Shown here piece by piece: positions 29,117-38,672 of a DNA stretch of 64,000 bases. This DNA comes from an uncultured Pseudomonadota bacterium (GTDB taxonomy: Bacteria; Pseudomonadota; Gammaproteobacteria; Burkholderiales; Methylophilaceae): the NCBI GenBank assembly GCA_903876765.1, contig CAIRBH010000025.1, positions 20,439-84,438 of the forward strand, given 5' to 3'. The translations under genes and the position numbers were made by a program. Within the stretch, counting starts at the first letter, position 1. Every line of letters starts with the position of its first letter. Under the pieces are notes generated by a model. The model had not been told where the DNA came from. It worked only from the letters and a program-made list of their open reading frames with translations, and did not search any database.

Positions 29117-29653
29117 TTGAAGCATGGGTTTGCAATAATAGCGTTAATAGCATCAACTACTTCGTTTGCAGAAGATTCGGCTATATTGTCTGACGTGCGA
29201 GATTCTTTGTCTCAAACATGGCAATCCAAAGATTATGAGCTTTATATCCCGGTCAATACTTGGCACAACCGCAGTTACTATACGGATGAAAAAATCGCCA
29301 GTTACAATGAGCAGCCTTGGGGTTTGGGACTAGGTAAATCTAGATTAGATGCAGATGGTAATTGGCACAGCCTATACGCAATGGCTTTTTTGGACTCGCA
29401 TAGCAAAATAGAACCTATAGTGGGTTATGGCTTTCAAAAAATATGGAGGCCTACAGATGTTATTCGCTTAGGTTTAGGCTATACAGTCGGCGTTACATTG
29501 CGTGAAGATTCAAATTATTTACTGCCACTGCCTGTGGTTGCGCCCTTATTCTCGATAGGCTATAAAGATCTATCCGTGCAATCAACTTATATAATCGGTG
29601 GTGAAGGCCATGGCAATATATTGTTTACTTGGTTGCGTTGGCAACTTGAGTAA
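29117..29653 (+). CDS. pagP: Lipid A palmitoyltransferase PagP
   Basis: Outer-membrane enzyme that moves palmitate from phospholipid to lipid A. It has 178 aa. A signal peptide ends at about residue 18 (TTSFA). LYIPVNTWHNRSYY contains catalytic His50, and YAMAFLDSHSK contains the Asp93/Ser94 pair; the PagP motif YNEQPWGLGLG and YGFQKIWRPT are clear. The start is TTG 29117, with GGA 8 bp upstream; the signal peptide leaves no later alternative. It is a single gene. E. coli pagP is regulated by PhoPQ; nothing here shows that. Confidence 0.92.
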   Translation: MKHGFAIIALIASTTSFAEDSAILSDVRDSLSQTWQSKDYELYIPVNTWHNRSYYTDEKIASYNEQPWGLGLGKSRLDADGNWHSLYAMAFLDSHSKIEPIVGYGFQKIWRPTDVIRLGLGYTVGVTLREDSNYLLPLPVVAPLFSIGYKDLSVQSTYIIGGEGHGNILFTWLRWQLE

Positions 29654-29978
29654 TTTGGTCTTGTAGAATTATCCAAATTAGATTTTTGACTGACAGTGCG
29701 CTTCTGGCCATGAGCATTCAGCCGCCTAAAGTACTCAGCCACCTGAGCTCATTGTTTGTCTTAAAGCAGATGCAAAAAATCAAAAAAATCTATTTGGCGT
29801 GCGCTATTTTTTTAAATTTAAGGCAGGTTAGCTCAATCTAGCATGTTGGACGCAACCAAAAAAAGAGGGCGTCTAACAAGACGCCCTTAAGGAGGAGAAT
29901 AACAGCTTTGGAGAAGCCTAGTATTCAACAAGCACTTACCATGCCAAGTTTTTCATCCTGCCCATATTCTGTGATTAG
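29654..29978 (-). terminator. Spacer containing the glgA terminator
   Basis: This 325-bp gap holds, at 29866-29887, AGGGCGTC/GACGCCCT with a 6-nt loop, followed on the minus strand by a run of seven T: a clear intrinsic terminator for glgA, about 90 bp past its stop. The rest (29654-29865) has no gene that I can support. Confidence 0.75.
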
Positions 29979-31439
29979 CTAAACGGATTTGCTTAATGTT
30001 TGGTAAACGGCCAGATACTCTAGGGCGCTTTTATCCCAACTTAAGTTTTGCGTCATGCCATTTTTTTGTATCTGCTTCCAGGCACTAGCGTCGTGATTGA
30101 ATACATTTAGCGCCTGCTTAATACAGTGCAGCAGGCTAGCTGAGCTGGCTTCGCTCATGACAAAGCCGTTAGCCGTTTTGTTTTTAAAGGTGATGATATT
30201 GGTGTCAATCACAGAGTCTGCAAGCCCGCCAGTGGCGTTGACTATAGGTGGCGTGCCATAGGCTAATCCATAGAGTTGATTGAGCCCGCAAGGCTCAAAG
30301 CGCGAAGGCATGACAAACATATCGCACCCCGCCATGATTTGGTGTGAGAGCGGCTCGTTATAACCTATGGTCACGCTGACTTTGCTGGGGTTGCTGGTGG
30401 CGAGGGCAACAAATGCCTGTTCTAACAGACTTTCACCATTGCCTAATAACGCTAGCTGGCAGCCAGCATCTATTAATTCTTGCAAAATAGGCACTAGCAT
30501 GTCTAGGCCTTTTTGGTGAGTTAGGCGACTGACTACGCCTAATAATGGTGCGCTTGCCTCAATTTGAAGCCCTAATTTTTGTTGCAGGGCGGCTTTGACC
30601 AGTTTTTTGCCAGCTAATGTGGCAGCGCTGTATTTTTTGACGAGATGCACATCTGTTTCTGGGTTCCATTCGTCGGTTTCTATGCCGTTTAAAATGCCTT
30701 TAATCTCGTTGCCACGCTTGCTGAGCAAGCCTTCTAGGCCAAAACCAAAGGCGGCGGTTTGAATTTCTTTGGCATAGCTTGGGCTGACTGTGGTGACTGC
30801 ATCTGCATAAAAAATACCCGCTTTTAAGAAGGATAATTGCCCATGATATTCAAAGCCTTCCACGGCAAAACTGGTGTGCGGTAAGGCTAATGTAGATAGC
30901 CAGCCTGGCGCGTAGCAGCCCTGAAAGGCCATATTGTGTAGGCTGATGATGGATTTTGCCGAGCTGTGTTCGACTAATTTCATGTAAGCGGGCGTTAGGC
31001 CGGTTTGCCAATCGTTACAGTGCACAATATCTGGCCGCCAATCGCTGATAGGCGAGTCTGGCCCACTTAAAATAGCTGCCACTTTAGACAGTATGCCAAA
31101 GCGCAGAGGATTATCTAACCATTCTAGTCCGCTGGCATCGGCGTAGGGGCCGCCATCGCGTTCATAAAGTTGTGCAGCTTTAATCACCATGACTTTGACT
31201 TGGGTTTCTGCAATTGTACCCATCATCAGTGCGGCATTGTGAATGACGGGTAAATTGTCGAATGAGGCAATAGCTCGCAGATTGGTTAGCTTGCTTAATA
31301 CTGCTGGGTAGCCAGGCACTAGAATGCGAATATCCACACCTAGGTTTTGCAGCGCTGTTGGCAGCGAGCCGCTCACATCGGCTAAGCCACCCGTTTTAAT
31401 CAGAGGAAAAACTTCAGAAGTGCTAAATAAAACCCGCAA
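29979..31439 (-). CDS. glgA: Glycogen synthase
   Basis: ADP-glucose-dependent (1-4)-alpha-glucan synthesis; GT5 enzyme. It has 486 aa. The N-terminal KTGGLADVSGSLP is the ADP-glucose site and MPSRFEPCGLNQLYGLAYG the C-terminal GT-B motif. The start is TTG 31439; the mature N-terminus MRVLFSTSEVFPL requires it. No other glg gene is in the window. It has its own terminator. Confidence 0.94.
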   Translation of the reverse strand: MRVLFSTSEVFPLIKTGGLADVSGSLPTALQNLGVDIRILVPGYPAVLSKLTNLRAIASFDNLPVIHNAALMMGTIAETQVKVMVIKAAQLYERDGGPYADASGLEWLDNPLRFGILSKVAAILSGPDSPISDWRPDIVHCNDWQTGLTPAYMKLVEHSSAKSIISLHNMAFQGCYAPGWLSTLALPHTSFAVEGFEYHGQLSFLKAGIFYADAVTTVSPSYAKEIQTAAFGFGLEGLLSKRGNEIKGILNGIETDEWNPETDVHLVKKYSAATLAGKKLVKAALQQKLGLQIEASAPLLGVVSRLTHQKGLDMLVPILQELIDAGCQLALLGNGESLLEQAFVALATSNPSKVSVTIGYNEPLSHQIMAGCDMFVMPSRFEPCGLNQLYGLAYGTPPIVNATGGLADSVIDTNIITFKNKTANGFVMSEASSASLLHCIKQALNVFNHDASAWKQIQKNGMTQNLSWDKSALEYLAVYQTLSKSV

Positions 31440-31450
31440 AATATACTTTC

Positions 31451-31480
31451 TTGATAATGAGCTTGATGCATTATTATATT
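31451..31480 (+). promoter_or_regulatory. Candidate crcB promoter
   Basis: TTGATA (31451-31456), an 18-bp spacer and TATATT (31475-31480) lie 55 bp before the crcB start. It also overlaps the region upstream of divergent glgA. No fluoride riboswitch fold is visible in the short leader. Confidence 0.5.
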
Positions 31481-31534
31481 GTATAAACCAATTGCTTCAA
31501 CAATTTGCTTTCACAATGATTTTTAGGAGTCGCT

Positions 31535-31918
31535 ATGAGTTTTAATGGGTTTTTTGCGGTAGGCATAGGTGCGGCATTGGGGGCATGGATGCGCTGGTGG
31601 CTAGGCCTGTTGTTAAATGCAACTTTACCAGCGTTGCCGTTGGGCACTTTGCTGGCCAATTTAGTTGGCGGCTATCTCATCGGCCTGTTTGTCGGTTTGT
31701 TTTCCTTCACTTCGTCGTTTTCTCCTGAGTTGAGGCTGTTTATCATTACTGGCATCTTAGGCGGTTTGACGACATTTTCTACTTTTTCTGCTGAGGCGGT
31801 CACCTTGCTATCTCGCGGCCAGTATGGCTGGGCGGCCACACATATTTTAGTGCATGTATTAGGCTCACTAGCCATGACAGGCATGGGCTTGCTGACCGTG
31901 CAGCTAATACGCGGTTAA
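31535..31918 (+). CDS. crcB: Fluoride ion channel CrcB/Fluc
   Basis: Exports fluoride as a dual-topology dimer. It has 127 aa with four membrane helices. Signatures are GAALGAWMRWWL (N-terminus), GGYLIGLFVG and GGLTTFSTFSAE, which contains the Phe-box residues. AGGAG lies 7 bp before ATG 31535. It is single, converging with mmsA 17 bp away. Confidence 0.95.
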   Translation: MSFNGFFAVGIGAALGAWMRWWLGLLLNATLPALPLGTLLANLVGGYLIGLFVGLFSFTSSFSPELRLFIITGILGGLTTFSTFSAEAVTLLSRGQYGWAATHILVHVLGSLAMTGMGLLTVQLIRG

Positions 31919-31935
31919 GCTCAGGTCAGAATTCG

Positions 31936-33438
31936 TCATTTCATGGTAGGCATGACAAACTCAGCGCCAGCGGCTTTGTTGCCAGCAGGCCAGCGTGAGG
32001 TGGTGGTTTTTAAGCGGGTATAAAAGCGCATTCCTTCGCTGCCATAAATATGGTGGTCGCCAAACAGTGAGCGTTTCCAGCCACCAAAACTATGAAAAGC
32101 GATAGGTACAGGAATGGCCACATTCACCCCCACCATGCCAGCTTGCACGCGCTGGGTAAATTCACGAGCTATTTCGCCATCACGGGTAAAAATCGCTACG
32201 CCATTGCCAAACTCGTGATCATTGACTAGTTGCAAGGCTTCCTCAAAGCTGGTTGCACGCACAACTGACAACACGGGGCCGAAAATTTCTTCTTGATAAA
32301 TGCGCATGTTTTTTTTCACGTGATCAAACAGGCAAGGCGCTAAAAAGTAGCCTTGCTCATAGCCTTGGTGCTGGTAGGCGCGGCCGTCTATCACTAGTGT
32401 TGCCCCTTCAGCTACGCCTAAATCCACATAAGCTTTCACTTTGGCGTAATGTTCGGCGCTGACCAAAGGGCCCATATCCGCTTGCTCATTTAAGCCTTGG
32501 TCTATGGTAATGCTTTGCACTTTTTCGCTAAGCTTGGCAATCAGCGCATCCGCCACATTGCCTACCGTCACCGCCACAGAAATAGCCATGCAGCGCTCAC
32601 CCGCAGAGCCAAAAGCTGCACCTATGAGTGCGTCTGCCACTTGGTCTAAGTCAGCATCTGGCATGACAATTAAATGATTTTTTGCCCCGCCCAGAGCTTG
32701 TACGCGCTTGCCATTTTTGCTGCCGGTGCTGTAAATATGCTCGGCAATCGGTGTGGAGCCAACAAAGCTAATGGCCTGAATGCGTTTATCTTGCAACAAC
32801 ACATCTACGGCTTCTTTGTCACCATTGACTAAGTTAAACACGCCAGCTGGCAATCCAGCTTGGGCTAATAAATCGGCAATCATTAAACTCGCGCTAGGGG
32901 TTTTTTCTGAAGGTTTAAGCACAAACGTATTGCCAGTGGCGAGCGCCATAGGAATCATCCATAGCGGCACCATGATAGGAAAATTAAACGGCGTGATGCC
33001 AGCTACTACACCTAATGGCTGACGCATACTGTAAGTATCTATGCCAGTTCCCACTTGGTCGTTGTAGTCGCCTTTCATGAGCTGCGGCATACCGCAAGCA
33101 AATTCTACGACTTCTATGCCACGGGTAACTTCACCACGGGCGTCGCTAATGGTTTTGCCATGTTCTAGTGAAATAGCTTTTGCTAAATCATCCGCATGCT
33201 CATCAAGCAGCGCCTTGAATTTAAACATGATGCGTGAACGGCGCAATGCTGGGGTGGCTGACCATTCGGCAAAGGCCGCTTGTGCGGCACTAATGGCGGC
33301 CTCAACATCGACGGCATTTGCATTATTTAATTGCGCTTGCACTTGACCAGTCGCTGGGTTGAATACCTGGCTATATCTGCTGCCTGTGCCGCTGGTGTGC
33401 TGACCGTTAATATAATGCCCTATGGTTTTAATATACAT
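31936..33438 (-). CDS. mmsA: Methylmalonate-semialdehyde dehydrogenase (CoA-acylating)
   Basis: Converts malonate or methylmalonate semialdehyde to acetyl- or propionyl-CoA. It has 500 aa from ATG 33438. The catalytic Cys is in GSAGERCMAISVAVTVG, typical of MmsA, and SMRQPLGVVAGITPFNFP, FVLKPSEKTPSAS and FGGWKRSLFGDHHIYG are present. In-frame TTG 33450 is less likely. The gene is 22 bp downstream of the aminotransferase, giving a beta-alanine catabolic pair: transamination, then decarboxylating oxidation. Confidence 0.94.
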   Translation of the reverse strand: MYIKTIGHYINGQHTSGTGSRYSQVFNPATGQVQAQLNNANAVDVEAAISAAQAAFAEWSATPALRRSRIMFKFKALLDEHADDLAKAISLEHGKTISDARGEVTRGIEVVEFACGMPQLMKGDYNDQVGTGIDTYSMRQPLGVVAGITPFNFPIMVPLWMIPMALATGNTFVLKPSEKTPSASLMIADLLAQAGLPAGVFNLVNGDKEAVDVLLQDKRIQAISFVGSTPIAEHIYSTGSKNGKRVQALGGAKNHLIVMPDADLDQVADALIGAAFGSAGERCMAISVAVTVGNVADALIAKLSEKVQSITIDQGLNEQADMGPLVSAEHYAKVKAYVDLGVAEGATLVIDGRAYQHQGYEQGYFLAPCLFDHVKKNMRIYQEEIFGPVLSVVRATSFEEALQLVNDHEFGNGVAIFTRDGEIAREFTQRVQAGMVGVNVAIPVPIAFHSFGGWKRSLFGDHHIYGSEGMRFYTRLKTTTSRWPAGNKAAGAEFVMPTMK

Positions 33439-33460
33439 GGATGGTTCCAATATGATGTGT

Positions 33461-34879
33461 TTAAGTATTTTGTTGACTATGCATCGCCCAAGCTTGCTCG
33501 TTTTTAAGGTAGCGATTGGCGTCTAGTCCAGCTTCACCTTGGGCGATGACAAATTTAATCGCATCACTCAAGGTGTTAAAAATGCGGTCAATTTCGTGTT
33601 TTTCTATGGTCAGCGGGGGTGAAATGGCAATAATGTCGCCAGTAAAACGCACATGCACGCCCATTTCATAACACTTTAGATAAGTGGCTAAGGCCAAGGC
33701 GCCAGGTTTGCCCGCGATGGCCTCAAACTCTATGCCAGCGACTAAGCCTATATTGCGAATATCTTTGATCATAGGCAGCCCTTTAAGTGAGTGCGCGGCT
33801 TCCTCAAAATAGCCACTTAAAGCCGCCGCTCTGGCTTCTAATTTTTCAGTGGCAAAAATATTTAGCGTGGCAATAGCGGCCGCACAAGCAATAGGTATGG
33901 CGCTATAAGTATAGCCATGTGGCAGTTCTATGGCGCCCGCGGCAGAGTTTTGCATAAAGGCGTCATAGATGTCGCGCTTAACGGCAACCGCGCCCATCGG
34001 CACAACGCCATTGGTCAGGCCTTTGGCGCAAGTGAGAATATCTGGCATGACGTCAAAGTAATCTGCGCCAAATTTGCTGCCTAATCGGCCAAAGCCTGTG
34101 ATGACTTCATCAAAAATGAGTAGGATGCCATATTTCGTGCAGATTTCACGCAGGCGTTTTAGATAAGCAGCTGGTGGGATAATGACGCCAGCAGAGCCTT
34201 GCATAGGTTCAATGATCAGCGCGGCTATGGTGTTAGGATCATGCAAGGTGATGATGCGCTGCTCAAACTCATTGGCAAGTGCTATGCCGCCGTCTGGCGG
34301 CACCCCTTTGGTAAAGGCATTTTTGGCAATATCGAGCGGGTGGCGAATATGGTCTACGCCAGCTAAGCCATTGCCAAAAGCCTTGCGATTGCCCGCAATG
34401 CCGCCTACGGCAATGCCGCCAAAATTCACCCCGTGATAGCCGCGTTCACGACCTATCAGCTTGTTGCGTAGCGGGTTACCGGTGATGCGATGGTAAGCCA
34501 GTGCAATTTTTAGTGCGGTATCGGCGCATTCTGAGCCTGAATTGGTAAAAAAGATGCGATCCAAACCTACTGGCATATATTCGGCCAAACGCGCTGCGGC
34601 TTCAAAAGCCAGTGGATGGCTAGACTGAAAAGCGGGAGCGTAATCCAGCGTTAATAATTGCTGACCAACGGCACTGGCTATTTCAGTGCGACCATGCCCA
34701 GCGGGTACACACCACAGACCAGCCGTACCATCCAGGATGGCTCTATCATCTATGGACGTGTAGTAGTTGCCCTTGGCTGCTTTAAATAACCTAGGCATGG
34801 CCTTAAATTGCCGATTAGCGGTGAATGGCAGCCAATAGTGCGCCATATTCGGTAAGCTGACTGACTGCGGGCTAGACAT
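33461..34879 (-). CDS. Class III aminotransferase, omega-amino acid:pyruvate type
   Basis: PLP-dependent transfer of a terminal amino group, most likely from beta-alanine to pyruvate, giving malonate semialdehyde. It has 472 aa from ATG 34879 with TAGGA upstream; a TTG 60 bp earlier is unlikely. HYWLPFTANRQFK at the N-terminus is typical of the beta-alanine--pyruvate group. PLP residues include NSGSECADTALKIAL and LIFDEVITGFGRLG, with the Schiff-base Lys in TCAKGLTNG. It is the first gene of a two-gene operon with mmsA, divergent from the regulator. Confidence 0.9.
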   Translation of the reverse strand: MSSPQSVSLPNMAHYWLPFTANRQFKAMPRLFKAAKGNYYTSIDDRAILDGTAGLWCVPAGHGRTEIASAVGQQLLTLDYAPAFQSSHPLAFEAAARLAEYMPVGLDRIFFTNSGSECADTALKIALAYHRITGNPLRNKLIGRERGYHGVNFGGIAVGGIAGNRKAFGNGLAGVDHIRHPLDIAKNAFTKGVPPDGGIALANEFEQRIITLHDPNTIAALIIEPMQGSAGVIIPPAAYLKRLREICTKYGILLIFDEVITGFGRLGSKFGADYFDVMPDILTCAKGLTNGVVPMGAVAVKRDIYDAFMQNSAAGAIELPHGYTYSAIPIACAAAIATLNIFATEKLEARAAALSGYFEEAAHSLKGLPMIKDIRNIGLVAGIEFEAIAGKPGALALATYLKCYEMGVHVRFTGDIIAISPPLTIEKHEIDRIFNTLSDAIKFVIAQGEAGLDANRYLKNEQAWAMHSQQNT

Positions 34880-34974
34880 GCTTTTTCCTACAACATTGAT
34901 GATGGACAGTATCTTCAAGTGTTTAGCATATAGTGTCAAGTCTGGTTTTTAAAAAAAATATCCTATTGATTTAA

Positions 34975-35007
34975 TTGACATTAATTTATTAAATGTTATT
35001 GTATATT
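34975..35007 (+). promoter_or_regulatory. Putative promoter and operator of the Xre-cupin gene
   Basis: TTGACA (34975-34980) with TATTGT 16 bp on (34997-35002). The spacer contains the imperfect palindrome ACATT-N9-AATGT (34978-34996), a plausible autoregulatory operator. The same 171-bp gap serves the divergent aminotransferase-mmsA operon. Confidence 0.5.
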
Positions 35008-35050
35008 TAACACTTTAAACAGTTGATGTAGCTATTGATAGGGAAAATTG

Positions 35051-35608
35051 ATGATAGATGTAGATTTGGGTTCACGATTACGGCAGGCACGCTTACGCCA
35101 TCAGCTATCACAGCGAGCGCTGGCCAAAAAAGCGGGGGTGGCTAACGCCACCATTTCACTGATTGAATCTGGTAACACCAGCCCGTCAGTGAGTGCGCTA
35201 AAACGCATATTGGCAGGCCTGCCCATGACTTTGGCGGAGTTTTTTTCAGATGCATTGACAGACGCTAAAACTACCGTGTTTTATCGTGCGCAGGAGCTTA
35301 CCGAAATTAGTGGTGGCCAAGGTATTTCTTATCGTCAAATTGGTTCAGCCAAGGATGGACATGTCTTACAAATTTTGTTTGAATCTTATGCGCCAGGGGT
35401 GGATACTGGCCTTATTATGTTGCAGCACGAAGGCGAAGAAGGTGGTGTGATTATCTCGGGTAAGTTAGAAGTCACCGTGGGCGATAATACCCGAGTGCTA
35501 GGGGTTGGCGATGCTTATTATTTTAATAGTCATGAGCCGCATCGCTTTCGTAATGCGGGTGGGCAAATTTGCACTTTGGTCAGTTCATGCAGCCCGCCCA
35601 GCTTTTGA
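35051..35608 (+). CDS. Xre-cupin transcriptional regulator (PuuR-like)
   Basis: A 185-aa regulator: helix-turn-helix at about residues 8-62 (LSQRALAKKAGVANATISLI) and a C-terminal cupin (about 105-180: EEGGVIISGKLEVTVGDN and HEPHRFRN). This architecture is typical of amino-acid or polyamine catabolism regulators such as PuuR. I chose ATG 35051, preceded by AGGGA; a TTG immediately upstream adds one residue. It lies between two catabolic operons and may regulate both. The ligand is unknown. Confidence 0.88.
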   Translation: MIDVDLGSRLRQARLRHQLSQRALAKKAGVANATISLIESGNTSPSVSALKRILAGLPMTLAEFFSDALTDAKTTVFYRAQELTEISGGQGISYRQIGSAKDGHVLQILFESYAPGVDTGLIMLQHEGEEGGVIISGKLEVTVGDNTRVLGVGDAYYFNSHEPHRFRNAGGQICTLVSSCSPPSF

Positions 35609-35724
35609 TTAGGCCGCACTGAATATCATTCGTGATAAATTTATTTTGCATGAACTGTATCATTGCAAAAAAATAGGCCTATATTCTGTATTAATGCTTG
35701 TGAGTAGTTTTGTGAGGAATCATC

Positions 35725-37035
35725 ATGCGTGTGCTAGTGTTAGGTTCTGGGGTGGTTGGGGTAACAAGTGCTTATTATTTGGCTAAGAAAGGCTTTGAGG
35801 TCACGGTTATTGATCGTCAGCCAGCGGTAGCATTAGAGACTAGTTATGCAAACGCGGGGCAGATTTCGCCAGGCTATGCAGCGCCTTGGGCTGCCCCTGG
35901 GGTGCCGTTAAAAGCCATGAAATGGCTGTTTCAGAGACATTCGCCATTAGCGATTAAGCCAGATTTAAGCCTATGGCAGTTGCAATGGACAATCAAATTG
36001 CTACAAAACTGCACTTCAAAAAAATATGCCATTAATAAAGAGCGTTTAGTGCGCTTGGCTGAATACAGCCGCGATTGTTTAGGGCAGTTGCGGCTTGATA
36101 CGGGCATAACTTACGAAGGCCGTACCCAAGGCACTTTGCAGGTGTTTCGCACGCAACAGCAATTAGACGCCGAAGCCAAAGATATTGCCGTACTAGAGCG
36201 CTGCGGCGTGCCGTTTGAAGCCTTAGACCCTGATGGTTGCGTGCGAGCCGAACCCGCATTGGCTGCGGTCAAAGATCAATTGTTGGGTGGCTTGCGCTTG
36301 CCGCACGATGAGACTGGCGATTGCCAGTTATTTACCACGAATTTGGCGCTAGAGGCCATCAAACTCGGCGTGCAATTTAGACAAGACGTGACGATTAAGC
36401 GCTTATTGTTAGCGCAAGGTAAGCTGGCTGGCGTAGAAATCAGCACGGGTGAGGGCGCAGAGCAAGCGATAGAAGTCTTGCAGGCTGATCAATACGTGGT
36501 GGCGCTGGGCAGTTACTCGCGTCCCTTAATGCAAGGCTTGGGCTTGCAAATACCGGTCTACCCCGTTAAAGGTTATTCGCTCACCGTGCCTATTTTGCAT
36601 AGTGAGGCGGCACCAGTTTCTACGGTGATGGATGAAACCTATAAAGTGGCGATCACCCGATTTGATCAGCGTATTCGCGTGGGTGGCATGGCCGAGCTGG
36701 CTGGCTTTGACTTAAGCCTTAACCCACGTCGGCGGGCAACCTTAGAAATGGTGTTAAATAATTTATTTCCGAATGCGGGCGATGTTTCGCAAGCCCTATT
36801 TTGGACGGGACTACGCCCCATGACACCCGATGGCACGCCCATTATTGGGCCAGCCTCGGCTAGCTATGATAATGTTTGGATGAATACTGGCCATGGCACT
36901 TTGGGTTGGACCATGGCCTGTGGTTCAAGCCAAGTATTGGCTGATTTGCTGGCGCACCATCAGCCCGCCATCAAAACCGATGATTTGGCGCTTGGTCGAT
37001 ATGCGGTAAGTCGCTACAATAAGGCCGACCATTAA
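35725..37035 (+). CDS. dadA: D-amino acid dehydrogenase small subunit
   Basis: Flavoprotein that oxidises D-alanine and other D-amino acids to 2-oxo acids, passing electrons to the respiratory chain. It has 436 aa. The FAD Rossmann motif is [19 protein letters not shown], followed by the family block [20 protein letters not shown] and the C-terminal [16 protein letters not shown] and [19 protein letters not shown] precedes ATG 35725. It is followed by alr after 48 bp, the usual dadAX pair. Confidence 0.94.
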   Translation: MRVLVLGSGVVGVTSAYYLAKKGFEVTVIDRQPAVALETSYANAGQISPGYAAPWAAPGVPLKAMKWLFQRHSPLAIKPDLSLWQLQWTIKLLQNCTSKKYAINKERLVRLAEYSRDCLGQLRLDTGITYEGRTQGTLQVFRTQQQLDAEAKDIAVLERCGVPFEALDPDGCVRAEPALAAVKDQLLGGLRLPHDETGDCQLFTTNLALEAIKLGVQFRQDVTIKRLLLAQGKLAGVEISTGEGAEQAIEVLQADQYVVALGSYSRPLMQGLGLQIPVYPVKGYSLTVPILHSEAAPVSTVMDETYKVAITRFDQRIRVGGMAELAGFDLSLNPRRRATLEMVLNNLFPNAGDVSQALFWTGLRPMTPDGTPIIGPASASYDNVWMNTGHGTLGWTMACGSSQVLADLLAHHQPAIKTDDLALGRYAVSRYNKADH

Positions 37036-37083
37036 TTTCCATCTTATCCCTTAGTCATTAAATTTAGCCATTAAATAGAGATC

Positions 37084-38196
37084 ATGTCCCGCCCCGCAAT
37101 CGCCCACATACGCCTTGACGCTTTTAGACACAATTATCGTGTGGCTAAAAAGCATTACGGTGGCAAAGCATTGGCTGTTATTAAAGCGAATGCCTATGGT
37201 CATGGCGCTGTGCACTGCGCTAAATCAATCAGAAGCGAGGCAGATGGTTTTGCCGTGGCTTGCCTAGAAGAAGCCATGCAATTGCGTGAAGCAGGCATTA
37301 CTGAGCCGATTTTGTTATTAGAAGGTTTTTTTGAAGCAGCAGAATTAGCGGACATTGTCGCGCATGATTTATGGCTAGTGATCCATGCGCATTGGCAAAT
37401 TGATATTTTACTGGCGGCTAAGTTGAAGCGCGCCGTAAAAGTTTGGCTAAAGATGGATACTAGCATGCATAGAATTGGCCTGCCGCCGCAAGACTACCTA
37501 GCGGCATACAGGTGCTTAAAAGCACATGACAATGTGAGTCAAATGGTGCTGATGACGCATTTTGCTAATGCCGATAATCTCAGTACCAATCATACCCTGC
37601 AACAATGCCAGATTTTTCAAGAGACTATTCAGGGTTTAAATGACAGTGCTGGTATAGATACCAGCGTGGCTAACTCGGCGGCCATTTTGGCTTGGCCACA
37701 AACCCAGCATAAGACGCATTTAGCGCAGCACTGGTCTAGGCCTGGCATCATGCTCTATGGAGCAAACCCAGTGCTAGAGTCGGCCGCAGGTCAAGAATTG
37801 CTGCCTGTGATGCAGCTTAACTCGCGCATTATTTCAATATCCAAGATTAAAAAAGGTGAGTCGATTGGTTACGGCAGCATATTTACCGCCGAGCGTGATA
37901 CCACAGTTGGCATAGTGGCCTGTGGCTATGCCGATGGTTATCCTCGGTCTGCAACCACAGGCACACCAGTGGCGGTTGCCGGCCATATCACGCGCTTGAT
38001 AGGCCGCGTCTCTATGGATATGCTGTCAGTAGATTTAACCGATTTACCTGCTGTAGCTGTTGGCAGCGAAGTGGAATTATGGGGTAAGCAAGTCTCGGCC
38101 AATGCCGTGGCTGCCAGTGCTGGCACAATAGCCTATGAGTTATTTTGTCATGTCAAGCGCGTACATTTTCAATATTTTGACGCAGCCAATATATAA
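37084..38196 (+). CDS. dadX: Alanine racemase, catabolic (DadX type)
   Basis: PLP-dependent interconversion of L- and D-alanine. It has 370 aa. The PLP Lys is in AVIKANAYGHG (about residue 35), the catalytic Tyr and carbamylated Lys regions follow, and GRVSMDMLSVDLTDL is the C-terminal signature. Its place after dadA suggests the catabolic role of supplying D-alanine to DadA; a second racemase for cell-wall synthesis would lie elsewhere. Confidence 0.93.
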   Translation: MSRPAIAHIRLDAFRHNYRVAKKHYGGKALAVIKANAYGHGAVHCAKSIRSEADGFAVACLEEAMQLREAGITEPILLLEGFFEAAELADIVAHDLWLVIHAHWQIDILLAAKLKRAVKVWLKMDTSMHRIGLPPQDYLAAYRCLKAHDNVSQMVLMTHFANADNLSTNHTLQQCQIFQETIQGLNDSAGIDTSVANSAAILAWPQTQHKTHLAQHWSRPGIMLYGANPVLESAAGQELLPVMQLNSRIISISKIKKGESIGYGSIFTAERDTTVGIVACGYADGYPRSATTGTPVAVAGHITRLIGRVSMDMLSVDLTDLPAVAVGSEVELWGKQVSANAVAASAGTIAYELFCHVKRVHFQYFDAANI

Positions 38197-38238
38197 TTTT
38201 TTACTATTATTTATCAATTATTTATTAAAGGTTTTTAT

Positions 38239-38613
38239 ATGCATGTTGTTCAAACGCCCAACGCCCCAGCTGCTATCGGCCCTTATTCGCAAGCCATGGT
38301 CGTGGGAGATTTATTATTCACATCAGGACAAATTCCGCTGCGCGCCGATGGCACGCTCAATAATGGTGATATTACCGTGCAAACCACGCAGGTATTAGCT
38401 AACCTAACTGCCGTGATTGAAGCGGCAGGCGCTAGCTTAAACAAAGTGGTTAAAACCACGGTGTTTTTAAAAAATTTGGATGACTTTGTTGCGATGAATA
38501 CCGTTTATGGCAATACTTTTGGCGCTCATACGCCAGCCCGTTCTACCGTTCAAGTGGCTAAGCTGCCACGTGACGTATTGGTTGAAATTGAAGCCATCGT
38601 TTCGCTAGCTTAA
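38239..38613 (+). CDS. ridA: RidA family reactive-intermediate deaminase
   Basis: Hydrolyses reactive enamine/imine intermediates made by PLP enzymes. It has 124 aa with the family signatures AIGPYSQAM, GQIPLR and the C-terminal RSTVQVAKLPRDVLVEIEAI containing the substrate-binding Arg. It lies 42 bp after alr and would clear intermediates made by the aminotransferase, racemase and DadA. Confidence 0.92.
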   Translation: MHVVQTPNAPAAIGPYSQAMVVGDLLFTSGQIPLRADGTLNNGDITVQTTQVLANLTAVIEAAGASLNKVVKTTVFLKNLDDFVAMNTVYGNTFGAHTPARSTVQVAKLPRDVLVEIEAIVSLA

Positions 38614-38672
38614 CTACAGGCCAGACTTTTGGTTATATTGGCTTTGTTATAGACATTACATTAAGGAAATAT

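Noticed and set aside
29701..29800. Sequence resembling the end of an IS21-type element (CTCAGCCACCTGAGC)
   Set aside because: No transposase reading frame, inverted repeat or target duplication. My memory of the pattern is too vague to support it.
31481..31534. Fluoride riboswitch before crcB
   Set aside because: The leader is only about 55 nt, AT rich and lacks the conserved crcB-motif pseudoknot sequence.
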